Shown: positions 33,092 through 44,635 of the stretch, piece by piece | Position numbering within the stretch: position 1 is the stretch's first letter | Layout: every line of letters starts with the position of its first letter | Assembly: GCA_014621425.1 (NCBI GenBank) | Contig: JAANBB010000011.1 | Span: 309,078-373,077, forward strand | Direction: 5' to 3' | DNA: 64,000 nt | Source: Cylindrodendrum hubeiense | Taxonomy: Eukaryota > Ascomycota > Sordariomycetes > Hypocreales > Nectriaceae | Notes under the pieces: model-generated | The model's database searches: none | What the model was told of the DNA's origin: nothing | The model's input: the letters and a program-made list of their open reading frames with translations, nothing else | Made by a program: the position numbers and the translations under genes

Positions 33092-35216
33092 ATGGGGCGG
33101 TTAGACTTAGATGATATTTGTTTTATATCTTTTTATAAATTTTCACAAACTACAAATCGTGTATTGCGTGAAACATGTCATCTGAACACGAGTATTGAGC
33201 CGTATACACGTAGCCCGTAGCTATCACGTATCATTTGCGACTAAGAATAAGCTGTGGCGGGAATCAGACTCAATTCTCGTTCTTTTCCCTTCGCTCGTGT
33301 CAAAGCGTAGATTGGAGTACGCCACGTGTAAGACCGGACGAGTCATGCACCAAGTGTATTAGCGAGTAAGACTCATTCCATTGGACATTCATGAGCGTGC
33401 TAAAGCTAGGGCCGGGATATTCGGATTTATGTGTCGGGATAGGGCTAGAATGTCTACTCCGCTCAGCCGGCTTGGCAAGTCTATATCCGAATATGCGGCC
33501 TCACAAATTAGCCAAGAATTAATGTCGGAAGTAATACCGGCTAGGAAACTAGGAATGACTTCCGACTCGGCAATATGTGATAAAATTGGTGTTGCGAAGA
33601 AGCACAGTCCATTTCAATTGCGGGAGGAAATGAGGGGTTGAAACGATGTCATAACCCATCTGGGTTTAGGGCAGCCCGTTCGAATTATTGTGCTGTGAAT
33701 GAAGATTAACACACGGTTCCTTGGCCTGTAAATTGTCCCCGGACTTCTAGGTCCCGACTCTTCTAGCATCTACTTTTGCAACTGAGAGATCTAGGGCCGT
33801 CGTATCTTTGCCCTTGACATTATCCTCGGGTTTGTTATCCTCCACTGCTCCAATATCCTCTAGCCAGACTTTCTACATAATAGTTTCTCGCTTTTCCTAG
33901 CCCAAATCGTAGTCATCATACCCTACATCCCACTGGACCCGCCTGGGCTTTCCTTCACGGTCCTCGGAAATGCCGGTCCCATATTGATTTAGAATGCAGT
34001 CTTGCTCTTGCCCGATGCTAATCGATACCAATCAACAAACACTTACGCAAATAAAAGTAGTAATAAAGTGGCAGGTCATGCCTACCCAAGTAGGTCTACT
34101 CTCCACCAACTATTTGCTCGCAATTGCCTACACTAGATTAGCTCAACCGCAAAAGGGAACTAGCCAACATGCACCTATTAATGAAGGCCAGAGATGAAAC
34201 TTTACTTATTTTTACATTTCATTGGGAGCTTATTTATTAGACATGAGATATCCGTCAAATGAAGCGTAGCATCCTGCGCTGCGTAGCGCTAGAACTGAGC
34301 GGCCTCCAATGATAAGGTCGCCAAAGACCGTTGTTTCCACTTCCCGCCTTGTCCGAAATCATAAATTGCACTAGTTGATCAGGTAAATTAGTGGTTTTAT
34401 TATCTACTCTCTTTTACTCAAATCCTTGCGCTATACCGAGTTCTTTCGCAAGTATTAACTTGGCCTCGGCTACCTGTGGTCCTTCAGGCGGCAACTTGGA
34501 TTCAGCCCAAATTGGAACTGATCTAGTCCAAACACGGCGAGATTTGTTATCTGATCTAAAAATTGCGAGACTTAAGCGGTTGAATAGGGTCCCGTGATTG
34601 TGTAGCCAATGAGTTTGCATCGCGACTACACACACCTTGGAGTGCAAGGCAGACAGGGCTTGGTAATATTGGTTCGCATTCGCTAAAGCTAGCCAAGTCT
34701 TGGTCAGGACTCCACTGAGGCTGGGTCTAGAACGCCAGTACGCAAGGGTATCAGTAGGCTCTGGTGCGATACATCGCATTGATTGCAAGTGTGAGTTGCA
34801 GAACAGGGAAACTTATCCTTGATGTCTTATTTGTCTTCATGAGTTCGTGTAAATTTAATCTGTGGCTCCGTTTACCCTTAAGAATTGGTTCGATTCAATG
34901 GAACCAACCTTTTCCCTTTTCACAAGGTTGACAGGCATGCGACATCACAGAGCCTTGCCAATAGCAGAACGGCACAAATATTGGTTGCCTCGTGGCGCAG
35001 CGCTGATGTCTCACTATCTTCAGCTACTGCACGCCTCGCAGGCTATCATTCGCTCTGCATAGTCACAGCCTGATTTTCAAGCCCAATCTGATACCCAGCA
35101 ATTCGTACGGATGCATGCGTGGGAGGGCTAGGCTACAGAACCCCAATATTTAATAATATTCCCAGGGCCAGGCTGAACCAGGACCCCCTTGTTTTCTATA
35201 TCCCCCCATTTCAGCA
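33092..35216. other. Intergenic, 2.1 kb, no supported gene
   Basis: I find no complete gene. A 124-codon minus-strand frame (34414-34788) has an ordered-looking tail (VAEAKLILAKELGIAQGFE) and overlaps a plus-strand frame; neither has a domain I recognise. It may hold remnants of a decayed gene or element. Confidence 0.45.
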
Positions 35217-36248
35217 ATGGAGTCGTCACGGCGGATATTGTATGCGGTAGTCTTCTTATACGCGACTACTACACGCGCCCATTTCCTAGATGCTCTCTTC
35301 ACATCGGCTGAGATTGAATCCAGACATGTTCTCGGGCCTCCGGCTCCAACCTCAATACACCCGCAGCAGTATCCAAGAGAGGAGACAGACGATGTGTCGA
35401 AATACACAGTCACATACGGTGTAAACTCGACGTGTGGCTATCTTTCAGGATCTGTTCAGGTTCCTATCACTTGCGAAAACAACGGCACGTGCCTGTGGGA
35501 GACGAGAGTCTTCAAATTCATTGCATGCGCGACCGACGACCAAGGCCTGGCTCGTACAGTATGCCTACAGAGTGGTGATGCTCTCGACCCTAATATATGC
35601 GATGACGTTTGCATAAGCAACACGTACAACTTGCTATGGTGAGCGTTCCTATACAGCGCAACACAGCCTGTGTGGCCTTCAATGTTTTAACTCGGCCGTT
35701 CAAGCACCGATGCGCCAGAGCCATATTGCCGTACCTATGCCTACCCGGAAGGCATTATGGACTATAGATGTGTCTCAACACCAGAGACGAGGATATCCAG
35801 TGTAGCCTTTACATATAACGGCCAAGATTTTCCCAACCCGACTATATCCACGTTCATTGAAGTGGATAGTCCCCCTTCCCAAGGTCTGTCAACAACAACA
35901 TCAACAATAACAATATCAACATCAACAATAACATTCTCAACAACAACAATGATGACAACAGCAACAACAGACAAGTCACCATTAGTGACGAGCTCATCAG
36001 CCCCAGAAACAACGGGCAGCCCTATTAAGGGAGGGAAGATAGCTGGAATAGTCATTGGAGCTCTTGTTGGAATCATAGCTTTTGCAGCCCTTGTGTATTG
36101 GTGTCTACGTCGGCGAGTTCCGAATCCAAGCCCCGCCCCGGACGGTCCTGCTAATGCACCTTCCCACGGTCCACGATCTACCACTCCATCCTCTGCGGCA
36201 CCATCTAGACCACCCTCTGAGCATGAGCTAGGGGCCAGGTTCCCGTGA
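35217..36248 (+). CDS. Single-pass type I surface protein with Cys-containing ectodomain
   Basis: Exons 35217-35638 and 35705-36248 join at phase 2 (tg|c, Cys), giving 321 residues. A signal peptide (about 1-21, ending TTRA) leads into an ectodomain with about ten cysteines (TCGYLSGSVQVPITC, CLWETRVFKFIAC, CISNTYNLLWC, YC, YRC). A Ser/Thr-rich stalk (TTTSTITISTSTITFSTTT) follows, then one TM helix (IAGIVIGALVGIIAFAALVYW, about 225-245) with a stop-transfer CLRRR and a Pro/Ser-rich cytosolic tail. This is the build of fungal wall-stress or surface sensor-like proteins. I do not recognise a WSC or CFEM domain, so the ligand and role are unknown. Confidence 0.8.
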
Positions 36249-36562
36249 GTGTCCACAAGAGTATCAAGTCCGAGGCATGACAAGCTGAGCGCTATTGGGG
36301 TTCCCACCACTGTACCTAGCTGTACGACTACTGATAAACAGATACATGATAAACCTGTTAATAAAGGCCACTTGGGAAATATCCAATTTAATGTGTCCAA
36401 AGATATTAATGTTAATACTAGTCTTAAAAAGTCGAATATGACTATCAAAATCTCCAAAATTTCCAATAATTTATTCGAGTGTTGTAAGTGATTGACTTAA
36501 ATTAAAGCTGTCTTCCCTCTCAAGCTCTACGTTGCTAAAATGGCCGTAACTTCTGAGTACGT
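36249..36562. other. Intergenic between convergent genes
   Basis: About 310 AT-rich bases. I see nothing beyond the expected 3' ends. Confidence 0.5.
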
Positions 36563-37553
36563 TTAGAGCTTGCGACCTGAGCTATATGTTAGGGTGACAT
36601 ATCCTGTAACAGCCACGAATGCTTACTCTATTTCATGATCGCTCAAAAACATGTTGATCAGCCCGCTGAGAAATCCGTTTGTTCCCAAGGTGGCGAGGCC
36701 CCCCCTCAATGCTACCATTTGACGTGCAGCTTCGATGTGATCTTTTCCAGTCAAAAGATCGCCGATGGAGACCTGAAATCAGGATTAGATTCCCAACTAA
36801 ACAAATGCTTCTGACTTGGCCAAAACGCCTACCTCATCGCCAGCTAAAATGATGGCTTTGGCGATACTCGAATCGCGCGGTCTGCCTTCTCGCTCCGAAA
36901 GATCCCTGTTAAGAGATACGATGCAGGACATTTTATATCGAAGAGCTATCTCTAAATAAAAGCCCCCACCACGAAGTGAATGGAGATTGCGACAGGCAGG
37001 AACAAGGATTCCATTCAACATCCCAGGATCAGTCATTGCAAGTGGTATCCATTCTGCCATGGTACCCTGCAAATATGCTTCAGGACTTGGGTGGGATGGG
37101 CTGTAGAACCCGCCAGCAGGAACAATAACGTGGATATCTTATGTTTTTAGCCATTGAAAGGTTAGATAATTCTCGGAAGAACTCACAGTGGCTGATAAGA
37201 AAGTGCTCAAACGAGGAGATCGGCCGAGCAGCTGACGCAAAGGGGTCTATGGGAGCAGCTGAGAGCATTGTGGTGGGACTTGGTAGCTGGAATGTACTTG
37301 TGTTCGAGAAAGCTTTAGTAATCGATTCGTCCTCCATATAATGTGATTGGGCCACACTTTGCTTCGATTCCTGCCTCTTGGACTCTTGATACTTCTTGAC
37401 CTGGTCGCGCCTTGCTCGGGCATGAAACTGTTTAGCGGCGTACGACTTGGCTCGCTTCTGTTTGGCTGACGAACGTATGTCACCGGTGTGTTCTAGATAG
37501 ACGAACTCGAATCGGCTGCGATTGAGTGCCTCTGGATTCTCTGTTTTAGACAT
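36563..37553 (-). CDS. Fungal transcription-factor-domain protein (DUF3468-like), C-terminally truncated
   Basis: Exons 37553-37187, 37137-36833, 36772-36627 and 36581-36563 give about 278 residues; a start 11 codons upstream (37586) is possible. The basic N-terminal motif RFEFVYLEHTGDIRSSAKQKRAKSYAAKQFHARARR is the nuclear entry signature of this Zn-cluster-less regulator family. SSFEHFLISHY|IHVIVPAGG, EWIPLAMTDPGMLN and DHIEAARQMVALRGGLATLG are conserved blocks of the fungal regulator domain. The protein then stops soon after the GLISMFLSDHE-type block, whereas relatives run on for 150-200 residues, so the C-terminal half is missing. The last tiny exon rests on a good branch and acceptor (ccctaacatatag) but may not be used. 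It is divergent from the RTA1 gene. Confidence 0.7.
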
Positions 37554-37586
37554 TTCAATTTCGAGCTGCTGTCCTTTCTGCTGCAT

Positions 37587-37975
37587 CGAGAAAGACTACT
37601 TCTTGGCTGCGGGAGAGGGGTTTTTTGTAGGCACAGGCGCATCACCCCAAACCGAACCACTGCGGCGCAATTCAAGGCTAAGCCGACTTTGGTGAAAATG
37701 CCAAGGCCAGATATTTCCTGAAAGGGGATACCGCGATGGCTGTCAGCTCGTTTTCCAACCAGATCCCTGCCTTAATATGGAGACGAGTAAGCCTGTATCA
37801 TTGCCGTCCCAGGAGTGTTGAATGACGATTTCGTATAAAGGGACGAGAAGAGTGGCAGTACAATTCCCTTGGGTGTCTATAGAATTGCCTCTCACTTCTT
37901 ACCTCATATTCCCTGTTTTTACTGGCCCGGCGTGAGAATATTTTCCCTCTATTTTCAGTTTCCCAACTCTCGACC
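37587..37975. promoter_or_regulatory. Shared upstream region of the truncated regulator and the RTA1-family gene
   Basis: Divergent starts at 37553/37586 and 37976 enclose about 390-420 bases. No specific site is recognised. Confidence 0.45.
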
Positions 37976-38874
37976 ATGGGGAGTTCACCTCAACTCCCAG
38001 AATACGTTGTCGTCTTCGGCCCAAAGGCAAACTGTACCTTTGACATATGTCCGATCGAGTACAGCGTCTATGGATATCGTCCAAATCTAGCGGTGAATAT
38101 CTTATTTGTCGTTCTTTTCGCAGTGGCTGGCATCCTGCACATCTTCCTCGGGGTGAGATGGCGTACCTGGTTCTTCATGGTGTGTATGCTGCTGGGCTGC
38201 ATTAACGCAGTTGTGGGTTATATCGGTCGTGTAATGATGCACTATAATCCCTTCAACTTTGGGGCATTCATGCTACAAATAGGTACGGATACTCATTTGT
38301 TCCCTACCAATACTGCTTCAAGCTCCTCCCACCACCCTTGCTGATCCACGTTGAAGTTTGCGTCAGTAGCAGCCCCGTATACTTTTGTGCGGCCATCTAC
38401 GTTACGCTCGCCTTGTACACCGAGTATTCCTTACCAGGCCTCTCGCGATTCAAACCGAAACTGTTTTACTGGATCTTCATACCATGTGATTTCTTCTCAC
38501 TCATCGTCCAAGCAAGTGGTGGAGTCCTGTCGACAGTATCGTCTGGAACGAGTCAGATCGGCGTCAATCTTGCCATTGCTGGTTTAGTTTTCCAAGTTTT
38601 TACCATCAGCATTTTTTGTGGCTTATTTGGGGACCATCTTGTTCGTCATTTCCGATTCAACCAAGTTAGCGAGCTAGGGCCGCGAGTCAGGCTATTCTTT
38701 GCTTTCCTAGCCTCAGCCATCCTCTTGATAACAGCACGCTGCGCATATAGATTGGTGGAACTCCATCAAGGATATAGTGGGCACTTTATTAAAGACGAAG
38801 GTCTATTCATCGGCCTAGAAGGAGTGTGGGTTTCGGTCTTGGTTCTCATGCTTGTGTTGGAGAAAATATACTAA
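37976..38874 (+). CDS. RTA1/RTM1-family seven-TM membrane protein
   Basis: Exons 37976-38282 and 38357-38874 join at phase 1 to rebuild LQI-V-CVSSSPVYFCAAIYVTLAL, giving 274 residues. About seven TM helices are visible, starting with NLAVNILFVVLFAVAGILHIFLG. Family blocks are AVVGYIGRV, PVYFCAAIYVTL, IFIPCDFFSLIVQASGGVLS and ITARCAYRLVELHQGYSG. Members include yeast Rta1, Rsb1 and Pug1, linked to lipid (sphingoid base) export and resistance to toxic compounds. The protein ends soon after the last helix (VLVLMLVLEKIY), so the cytosolic tail is short. The substrate is unknown. It may be regulated together with the divergent gene to its left. Confidence 0.9.
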
Positions 38875-39333
38875 TTCTCACTATAGGCTCATTATCCTTG
38901 CGACATATTCTCTCATGGTTGGCCATCCCGGTCTTGTAATGTCTTCTAAACGGCGGGCGATGGTAGAATTAGTGGAAATGTAGGATAGAGAGGCGAAAGG
39001 GGAGTGAGGATGTGGGGCTTTGTGGTCCTTATTGGCCCCAACTTTTACTGCAAGAGATTTCCACAGACTTGCGTTACCAAGGGGGCCGGACCGTCAGAAG
39101 ACTCCCGCAACTACTGAAATGTGGAAGTAGAGGTAGCAGTCAATTTAGGGAGTTCAGGATATCAGTTCCCCCGGAGTCATTCGGAGTCGAGACGAGAAAA
39201 ATGGCTGCCCTAACCACGTGCAGGAAGTGAAACGAGGCTGCATATGGGTGTCGTCTGAAATGCCTTCAGCGAGAATCTGTCGCGTTGCAACGCCGTGTCT
39301 ATCTCAACCTGTCCATCAAGACCGAATTCAGCA
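38875..39333. other. Intergenic, no supported gene
   Basis: About 460 bases with no frame of interest. It is upstream of the interrupted gene at 39334. Confidence 0.5.
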
Positions 39334-40178
39334 TTAGGCCCAATGGCACCTATAGATTACTCAAAATGGGACAACATAGACACCGACTCTGAGCCAGAGA
39401 CGGCGTCTCCGCAGCCGCCTGCGCCCAAAGCAGCCGCGCCCAAAGCAGCTCTGCCATCTGCTCCAGTTACCCCGCACGCGTCTGTCTTGACTTCGCCGCC
39501 AACACAGGGCGACGCTTCGGGGCACATCCGAGCCGTCATTGTCCGGTGCGAGGCTGAGAAACACGCATCTCCTCCCTGGTCCTCCACGACAATCCCTTCG
39601 GACCATGCCGTTTTCTCCAACGCCGTGCCGCCCATCCCGGGGCTTATCGGGGTGCCGCTGGTCGTTCACTGCGTAGGCACCCGGTCCGCCAACCGCGCCG
39701 ACCTCGACAACAGCATCGCCATGTATCTCAACATCGACGCCAAGTCGGGCTTCGCGCCCCCGCCGTGGTAGTCACACATCGGCACCGTCGTGGTCGCGCG
39801 CAAAGACAAGAAGCCGTTGCTGCCGCACCACCTTGAGGGTGTGTGGATGTACTGCGACCGCATCCTGGACCTCTTCGGTGAGGGTGGTGATGCGCCAAGA
39901 GCGCTGTATAGTCGCCAGGCTTTTGCAAAGTGGTGGGCAACGTATTGCGAGGAACAGAGCCAGTTTCGGCCCGGAAAGGGCGGCGAGGACGATCCTGACA
40001 GTGATAGGCCCTGGAGAGCTGGGATCCACCGAGGCCCCTGGTACCCTTCTGTTGGCTTCTCAGCACCTATATATAGAGCCAACGACCAGCGCCTGACACG
40101 CGCCATGTCAGCCCAGAAGCGCACTGCGACGGCTCATCCGCTTCGCAGCATCATCCGGTGCGGCCATCTCAGCTCGCA
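39334..40178 (+). pseudogene. Uncharacterised fungal protein interrupted by an in-frame TAG
   Basis: A reading frame opens at MAPIDYSKWDNIDTDSEPE (39334), runs to FAPPPW and meets TAG at 39769-39771. The same frame then stays open without a frameshift for over 400 bases with convincing, charged protein sequence (HIGTVVVARKDKKPLLPHHL, CDRILDLFGEGG, FAKWWATYCEEQ). Either this is a nonsense allele (one transition, for example CAG or TGG to TAG) or the stop is read through. The first part has an acidic N-terminus and a Pro/Ala-rich linker. The opening motif recalls fungal proteins that go with MYND or chaperone-like roles, but I do not claim a function. The frame's tail beyond about 40080 overlaps the leader of the next gene, so the true end is uncertain. 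Confidence 0.6.
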
Positions 40179-41837
40179 ATGGCGGAAAAGACCATGCAGA
40201 TCCAGTTTATCGACAATACTGCCATTGATCGCAAAGCGAGAAAGCTGATTCGGAGCCATGCAGCCAAAGGGAAAAACGTGGGAAAGCGTCGAAGGCCACG
40301 CCAGCCGCCTCAGCCTGTGTCGAAGTTCATTTGGACTGGGGCGCCATCCTCAACTTCAACAGCATTAGTATCGGCGTCGGAGACGCATCAAAACAATCGC
40401 AAGGATGAAGCTGCAGCCGACGATATGATATTTATCGACAATAGAATGCCCAATTATTCTTTCCCTGTCGACTTGACTCCTAACTCAAGAGCTCTGATCA
40501 ATAATTGTTAGTAATGTTTAACCACGTTCAACCACGTTCCCCATCGACCCCAAGTCGATCGCGGTCTAATGAGAAATCAGTTTTTTCTGTTTTGAGTTTC
40601 TCGCTCTTCAAACCAGAGATGCATCACAACATCTCTTATGATACCTCTAGCGCCATTTGGGTGCAATTTTTGTTTGTAGACGAAGCTTGTAAGATCCCCT
40701 TGCATGCCATGCCCACATTGTTTTTGTCCGCTGTTGACTCATTGTGGCGCCAGATTTTAATTGCGTTGTTGCAATATCATGCCTCACAAGAAAGTATGTT
40801 ACTTGGGAGCCGGATGACAGCAACAAATCAGTGTCATATCTGGTACGAGCCATCGGGCTTCTGAACGCCAAGTTGTCAGGGCCTGACGCACTCTCTGACA
40901 CAACCATGGCGGCTGTTGTCGCCTTGACCCAGTACGAAAGGTTCCAGCGTCAATATACTCGAGGCTTAGTTCATTTCGAAGGACTCCGACACATGGTTGA
41001 GCTTCGTGGTGGGATTGCGCGACTGGTAAACGACAGACCTCAGCTCACTCAAAAGATTTTTAGGTGAGATGTCAGTCATCAAATATCCCGTATAGCCTAT
41101 ATTGACCAAGAATCAGGGCGGATCTTGACTTCGCTCTGCATATAGGTTCGCCGACTCTTTACAGTGTTGCAGACATAACAAACAGCGTCACCATACACTT
41201 GTGGGATCAGTTCCGGCGGGGCCGCAATCAATACTTCAACAAGAACTCACCAATATTATCCAACTTACGTCCTCAACTCCAATCCTCCCTGGAATATGCA
41301 TTGACCTTTGCTTCAATCCTCAACTACAATTTTAGTGACGTGATGAAGATCAGTGGTCACGCATTCCATGACGCTGTCATGTATCTTGGTTACCGCTTGC
41401 TTGCACTCAATCCCTTGAGTGGCCACCGGCATCTGAGCGACCCAGAATGTATTATCCAACTTGGCTTATTATCATTCACTGTTACCTTCTTGATGGGAGT
41501 TGGTGGCCAAGTTCCAGAGTATACGCTCCTCTCAGATCTCGCGCGCTGTGCTATCCAGAAGAGCTCCAACCAGGACCAAGAGGCCAGAGAACTTCTTCTC
41601 TGGGCACTACTTATTGGGCGTGTCTCAATATTTGGATCCGCAGAAGACGTGTGGCTGTTGCCAAAGTTACAAAAGATGGCAAGACAACTGAAATTACAGA
41701 CCTGGAGTGACGTGCGCCAAGTACTGGCCAAATATCCCTGGGTTGACACTGTCCACGGTGATTTAGGAGAGGCTATTTGGCACAATTCAACACATGAGCT
41801 TGGCTCACTAGTGACATTGGTCCCCTTTGTTTTCTAA
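40179..41837 (+). CDS. Fungal transcription-factor-domain protein (DUF3468/'tachykinin family')
   Basis: Exons 40179-40506, 40581-40688, 40754-41063 and 41117-41837 give 488 residues with consistent phases. The N-terminus IQFIDNTAIDRKARKLIRSH followed by a basic run (KGKNVGKRRRPRQPP) is the signature of this Zn-cluster-less regulator family. The second intron, with a GTAAGA donor at 40689, is needed to rebuild FLFVDEAY-FNCVVAISC. The rest contains TMAAVVALTQYERF, HFEGLRHMVELRGGI and ADLDFALHIGSPTL, a full fungal-regulator domain. No DNA-binding zinc cluster is seen. It is the intact relative of the truncated gene at 36563-37553, 2.6 kb to the left. Confidence 0.8.
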
Positions 41838-42000
41838 GCACACAAGGAACATGGAAAAGGCATGATACGCCACAGGTACATTAACATCCTGCTGTATTTT
41901 CTGCGCAGCATGGGCGCAACATTTATGTCGCAGATTATCAACCGTCTCCATTTAAGATTGTAAGCAGTGTCCATTACACCAATATTACTACAATGTTATC

Positions 42001-43183
42001 TCATTGTTGAGTTGCCGCAGCTGACAACATCCTTTCAACGCAACCAGGCGCCACTTTCTCAAGTTCTTTGGCAATATCATCCCAAATACGTTTCTGGTCC
42101 TGCTTTCCTTCTTCATCGATGGCCCAGCTGGGTACTTGGTTTCTTGATTCCAGCAAAAGTCAGCAAAAGATACCCGGGCAGATATTTTGATCTCGTGAGC
42201 TGCTTCACTTACTCCTTGATCTCACATGCTCCAAGATAGCAACCATGGCTCTCCTTGCCCGCCACTGCTGCATGCACCAGGGTTCTGCTACCCATTTCGA
42301 CACTTCTACCGAGAAGGCTATTCGCCAAAGTGATGACGATACGCATCGTGAGCCGTACGTTTCGGCTTAGTTGGGTTTTGCACAATCCTGGGTTGACCGC
42401 GTTTATGACGACGCCGGTGCGAGAAACGGGAAGCAGAGTGGCAAGATGTCGGAGCGCCATATTCTGCACAAGTTTGGACAGTTGGTACCTAATAATATGA
42501 GTGATTTGTTAGCTTTCAGATGCCATAGTCTATAGTATTAATAGGAGCAAAGTCAACAGCTGAGATGAGAGGCATGTATACCTCGAACCAATATCTGCCG
42601 TTTTCTGATCATCCATTTTCGCCAAAGGATCATCTCTGATTTTGTCAAACTCTGGTCTTACTGTGAATCCCGCTTCGCTTGTGACGAGAACCAGGCGAGG
42701 GCTGATGTCGTATCGTCGCGCACTCTCAACGAGTTTCGGGAATAGCAAAACCCCTAGTAGCAGCGTACCCATGACGTTGATGGCAATGGTGGACTCGTGT
42801 CCTTCGGCCAACACCCACTTGTCAAGAGCTACACCCGCATTTTCAATGAGACAGTCTAGGCGGTCGAGGTTTTCCGTGACCTTCTTGGCAAAGGCCTTGA
42901 CTGAGTCGTAGCTGGCCAGGTCGAGTTGCCAGACTTCGACAACGTCACGGCTTTTAGTGGTTGACTCGATGTCAGCCTTGGCTGCGTTGCCGGCGGAAAC
43001 GTTGCGGACCGCCAAAATGACTTTGCTGGCTTCCGCAGCAACGACGTGCCTGGCGGCTTCGAGACCGAGGCCTGTGTTGGCGCCGGTCACAATGTATACC
43101 TTTCCTGAGCAAAGCTTTGGTGTTGCAAGCACTGGTAGGTTCATTCGTTGCTCAGCAACGAGTTCGCGGAAAGGAACAGCCAT
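42001..43183 (-). CDS. Short-chain dehydrogenase/reductase
   Basis: Exons 43183-42582, 42488-42213 and 42142-42001 encode 339 residues. The cofactor motif is VYIVTGANTGLGLEAARHV (TGxxxGxG) and the DxxD-like strand is WQLDLASYDSVKAF. NAG appears in CLIENAGVA, the catalytic Ser is in RLVLVTSEAGF, and Tyr/Lys in YQLSK are restored across intron 1. The basic residue after the second strand (AVRN) suggests NADP(H). The last exon restores the helix KQDQKRIWDDIAKELEKVAPG typical of the fungal retinol-dehydrogenase-like SDR group. Such enzymes oxidise or reduce small alcohols and ketones; the substrate is unknown. It is convergent with the regulator gene at 40179-41837. Confidence 0.88.
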
Positions 43184-44206
43184 TGCTCATAGATTGTGCA
43201 AGAAATGAGGTGCGATTAATGTGAAAATGATGAACCAAATGAAACGAGGCGTTGGGTCGATGGCATTTGGAAAGAATGCAAAGAGGGATAGGGGATTCAA
43301 CTCACTCATATACTCTTAGCGGACATTAATAGGAGACCCAAATCCAGGATGGACCTAAGGACTCTCGGACTTTACTGGACTTTAACAATCTCCTCCCATT
43401 TTCCTGCTGTTCAATACGCAACTTCTGGGTTGATCCAATCAGGAAGTGACGTCCCGATCCGTCATAGTGCGAAAACGCTAGAAAGCCTACGTGCTCCCTC
43501 TCACATCTCGAATTAATCTTCCTGGTGAGGGTTCCATTGGTTTCCAAATATGGTATTATCAGTGCTCCACTTTTACCCACCAATGAGAAAGTGCTTTCCT
43601 AGAACAGTAAGGGGCGGTCTGTGTATTCCGGCTGGTTGACCACAACCTTTGGGCTTGGAGGCTCAAACGTAGGGCCAGGCGAGGAGAAGAAAGGCGTTAC
43701 GGAGCTGAATGACGTCGATGAATCACTCCTCCTCCTTCTGTGTTTTCTCATCGACATGTCTAAACCCCCAACTTGAGGTTTGTGCTCTTTCAGAGTACAT
43801 ACGGAAAGCTTGCAGGATGCCTTCAATATCCAGGTCAGCATGCAAAACGCACCAAGTTGGATTGATTTTATTTAGAACTTACTGTTTGAATTATTTGACC
43901 GAGCATTCCCACCCTTTCGACCCCGTCTGTAGCTCTCGTGTTGTGTCTCTCGACCGACGTTCAATAGGAATCATGGCTGTAGGGTAGCTAATCTCGCCTC
44001 GAGGTGGGGTTTCATGTACTACGTAGTACAGTGACGAGTCAACAAATTCTTCAGCGGCGGCGAAGGGTGGTAAAAGTCGTTACTAAAGTAGAAATTGTGA
44101 TGCAACGTGTCTTATTTTTATGACAAAGAGTTGCAAATAACATTATGTATTGGATTGGGCTATAACAAGGGTCAATGGTGTCTTTTTAAGCCCTCTGTTC
44201 TCCATT

Positions 44207-44247
44207 CTCCGTACAAAGTACCCAGTACTCTCCACATTTGTACGGAG
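44207..44247. repeat. Inverted repeat (11-base arms)
   Basis: ctccgtacaaa at 44207-44217 faces tttgtacggag at 44237-44247 with a 19-base spacer that itself contains agtacccagtact. The arms are perfect complements. The element could form a hairpin or be a fragment of a miniature transposon. Confidence 0.7.
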
Positions 44248-44579
44248 TAGCCATGTCAAAAATCCACATGGCGGTGGATGTCGTTTTCTCTCCCGAACTG
44301 CCGTATCGGGTTTAGCACGCTGTAGCAAAGCCGCCGATGCTCGCGCAGAAAATATGGAAAGCCGGTGCCAATAATTGTCAAGGCCGGGATACAGACAAGC
44401 AGACGAGGTACTTGTTTACTAATAATGACCTGTTGGGCTTCTGTCCCGTTCCCAGCCGCCTGCATGGCATCGACGTTGGACTTGTTACTGAGTGGCCTTG
44501 GCAGGAAAACGCCATGCTCGGGCGCAATGGTCAATTCGAATGGTCAATTGGCAAAACCGCCAGCAGCGACGTGATGACT

Positions 44580-44635
44580 AATCTGTTCTGACGGAGCTGA
44601 CTGTCTGACGGAGCTGACGTCTTACAGAGCTGACT
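44580..44635. repeat. Short tandem element (ctgacggagctgac, about 3 copies)
   Basis: The words ctgacggagctgactg, ctgacggagctgacgt and ttacagagctgactga follow one another at 17-19-base steps. It is non-coding as far as I can see. Confidence 0.6.

Noticed and set aside
34414..34788. 124-codon minus-strand frame with an ordered tail
   Set aside because: No domain, no conserved neighbours, and an overlapping plus-strand frame. It could be a relic but cannot be supported.
35762..36466. 234-codon minus-strand hydrophobic frame (Val/Ile/Asp repeats)
   Set aside because: It is antisense to the Thr-rich stalk of the surface protein (ACA/ACT repeats read as V/I/D) and does not stand as a gene.
39357..40124. 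Several minus-strand frames of 85-152 codons
   Set aside because: They are antisense shadows of the GC-rich Pro/Ala linker and following part of the interrupted gene at 39334.
43599..43841. Ser/Pro-rich small frame as a gene
   Set aside because: Splice signals upstream are suggestive, but two frames compete across the possible junction and neither gives a recognisable protein.
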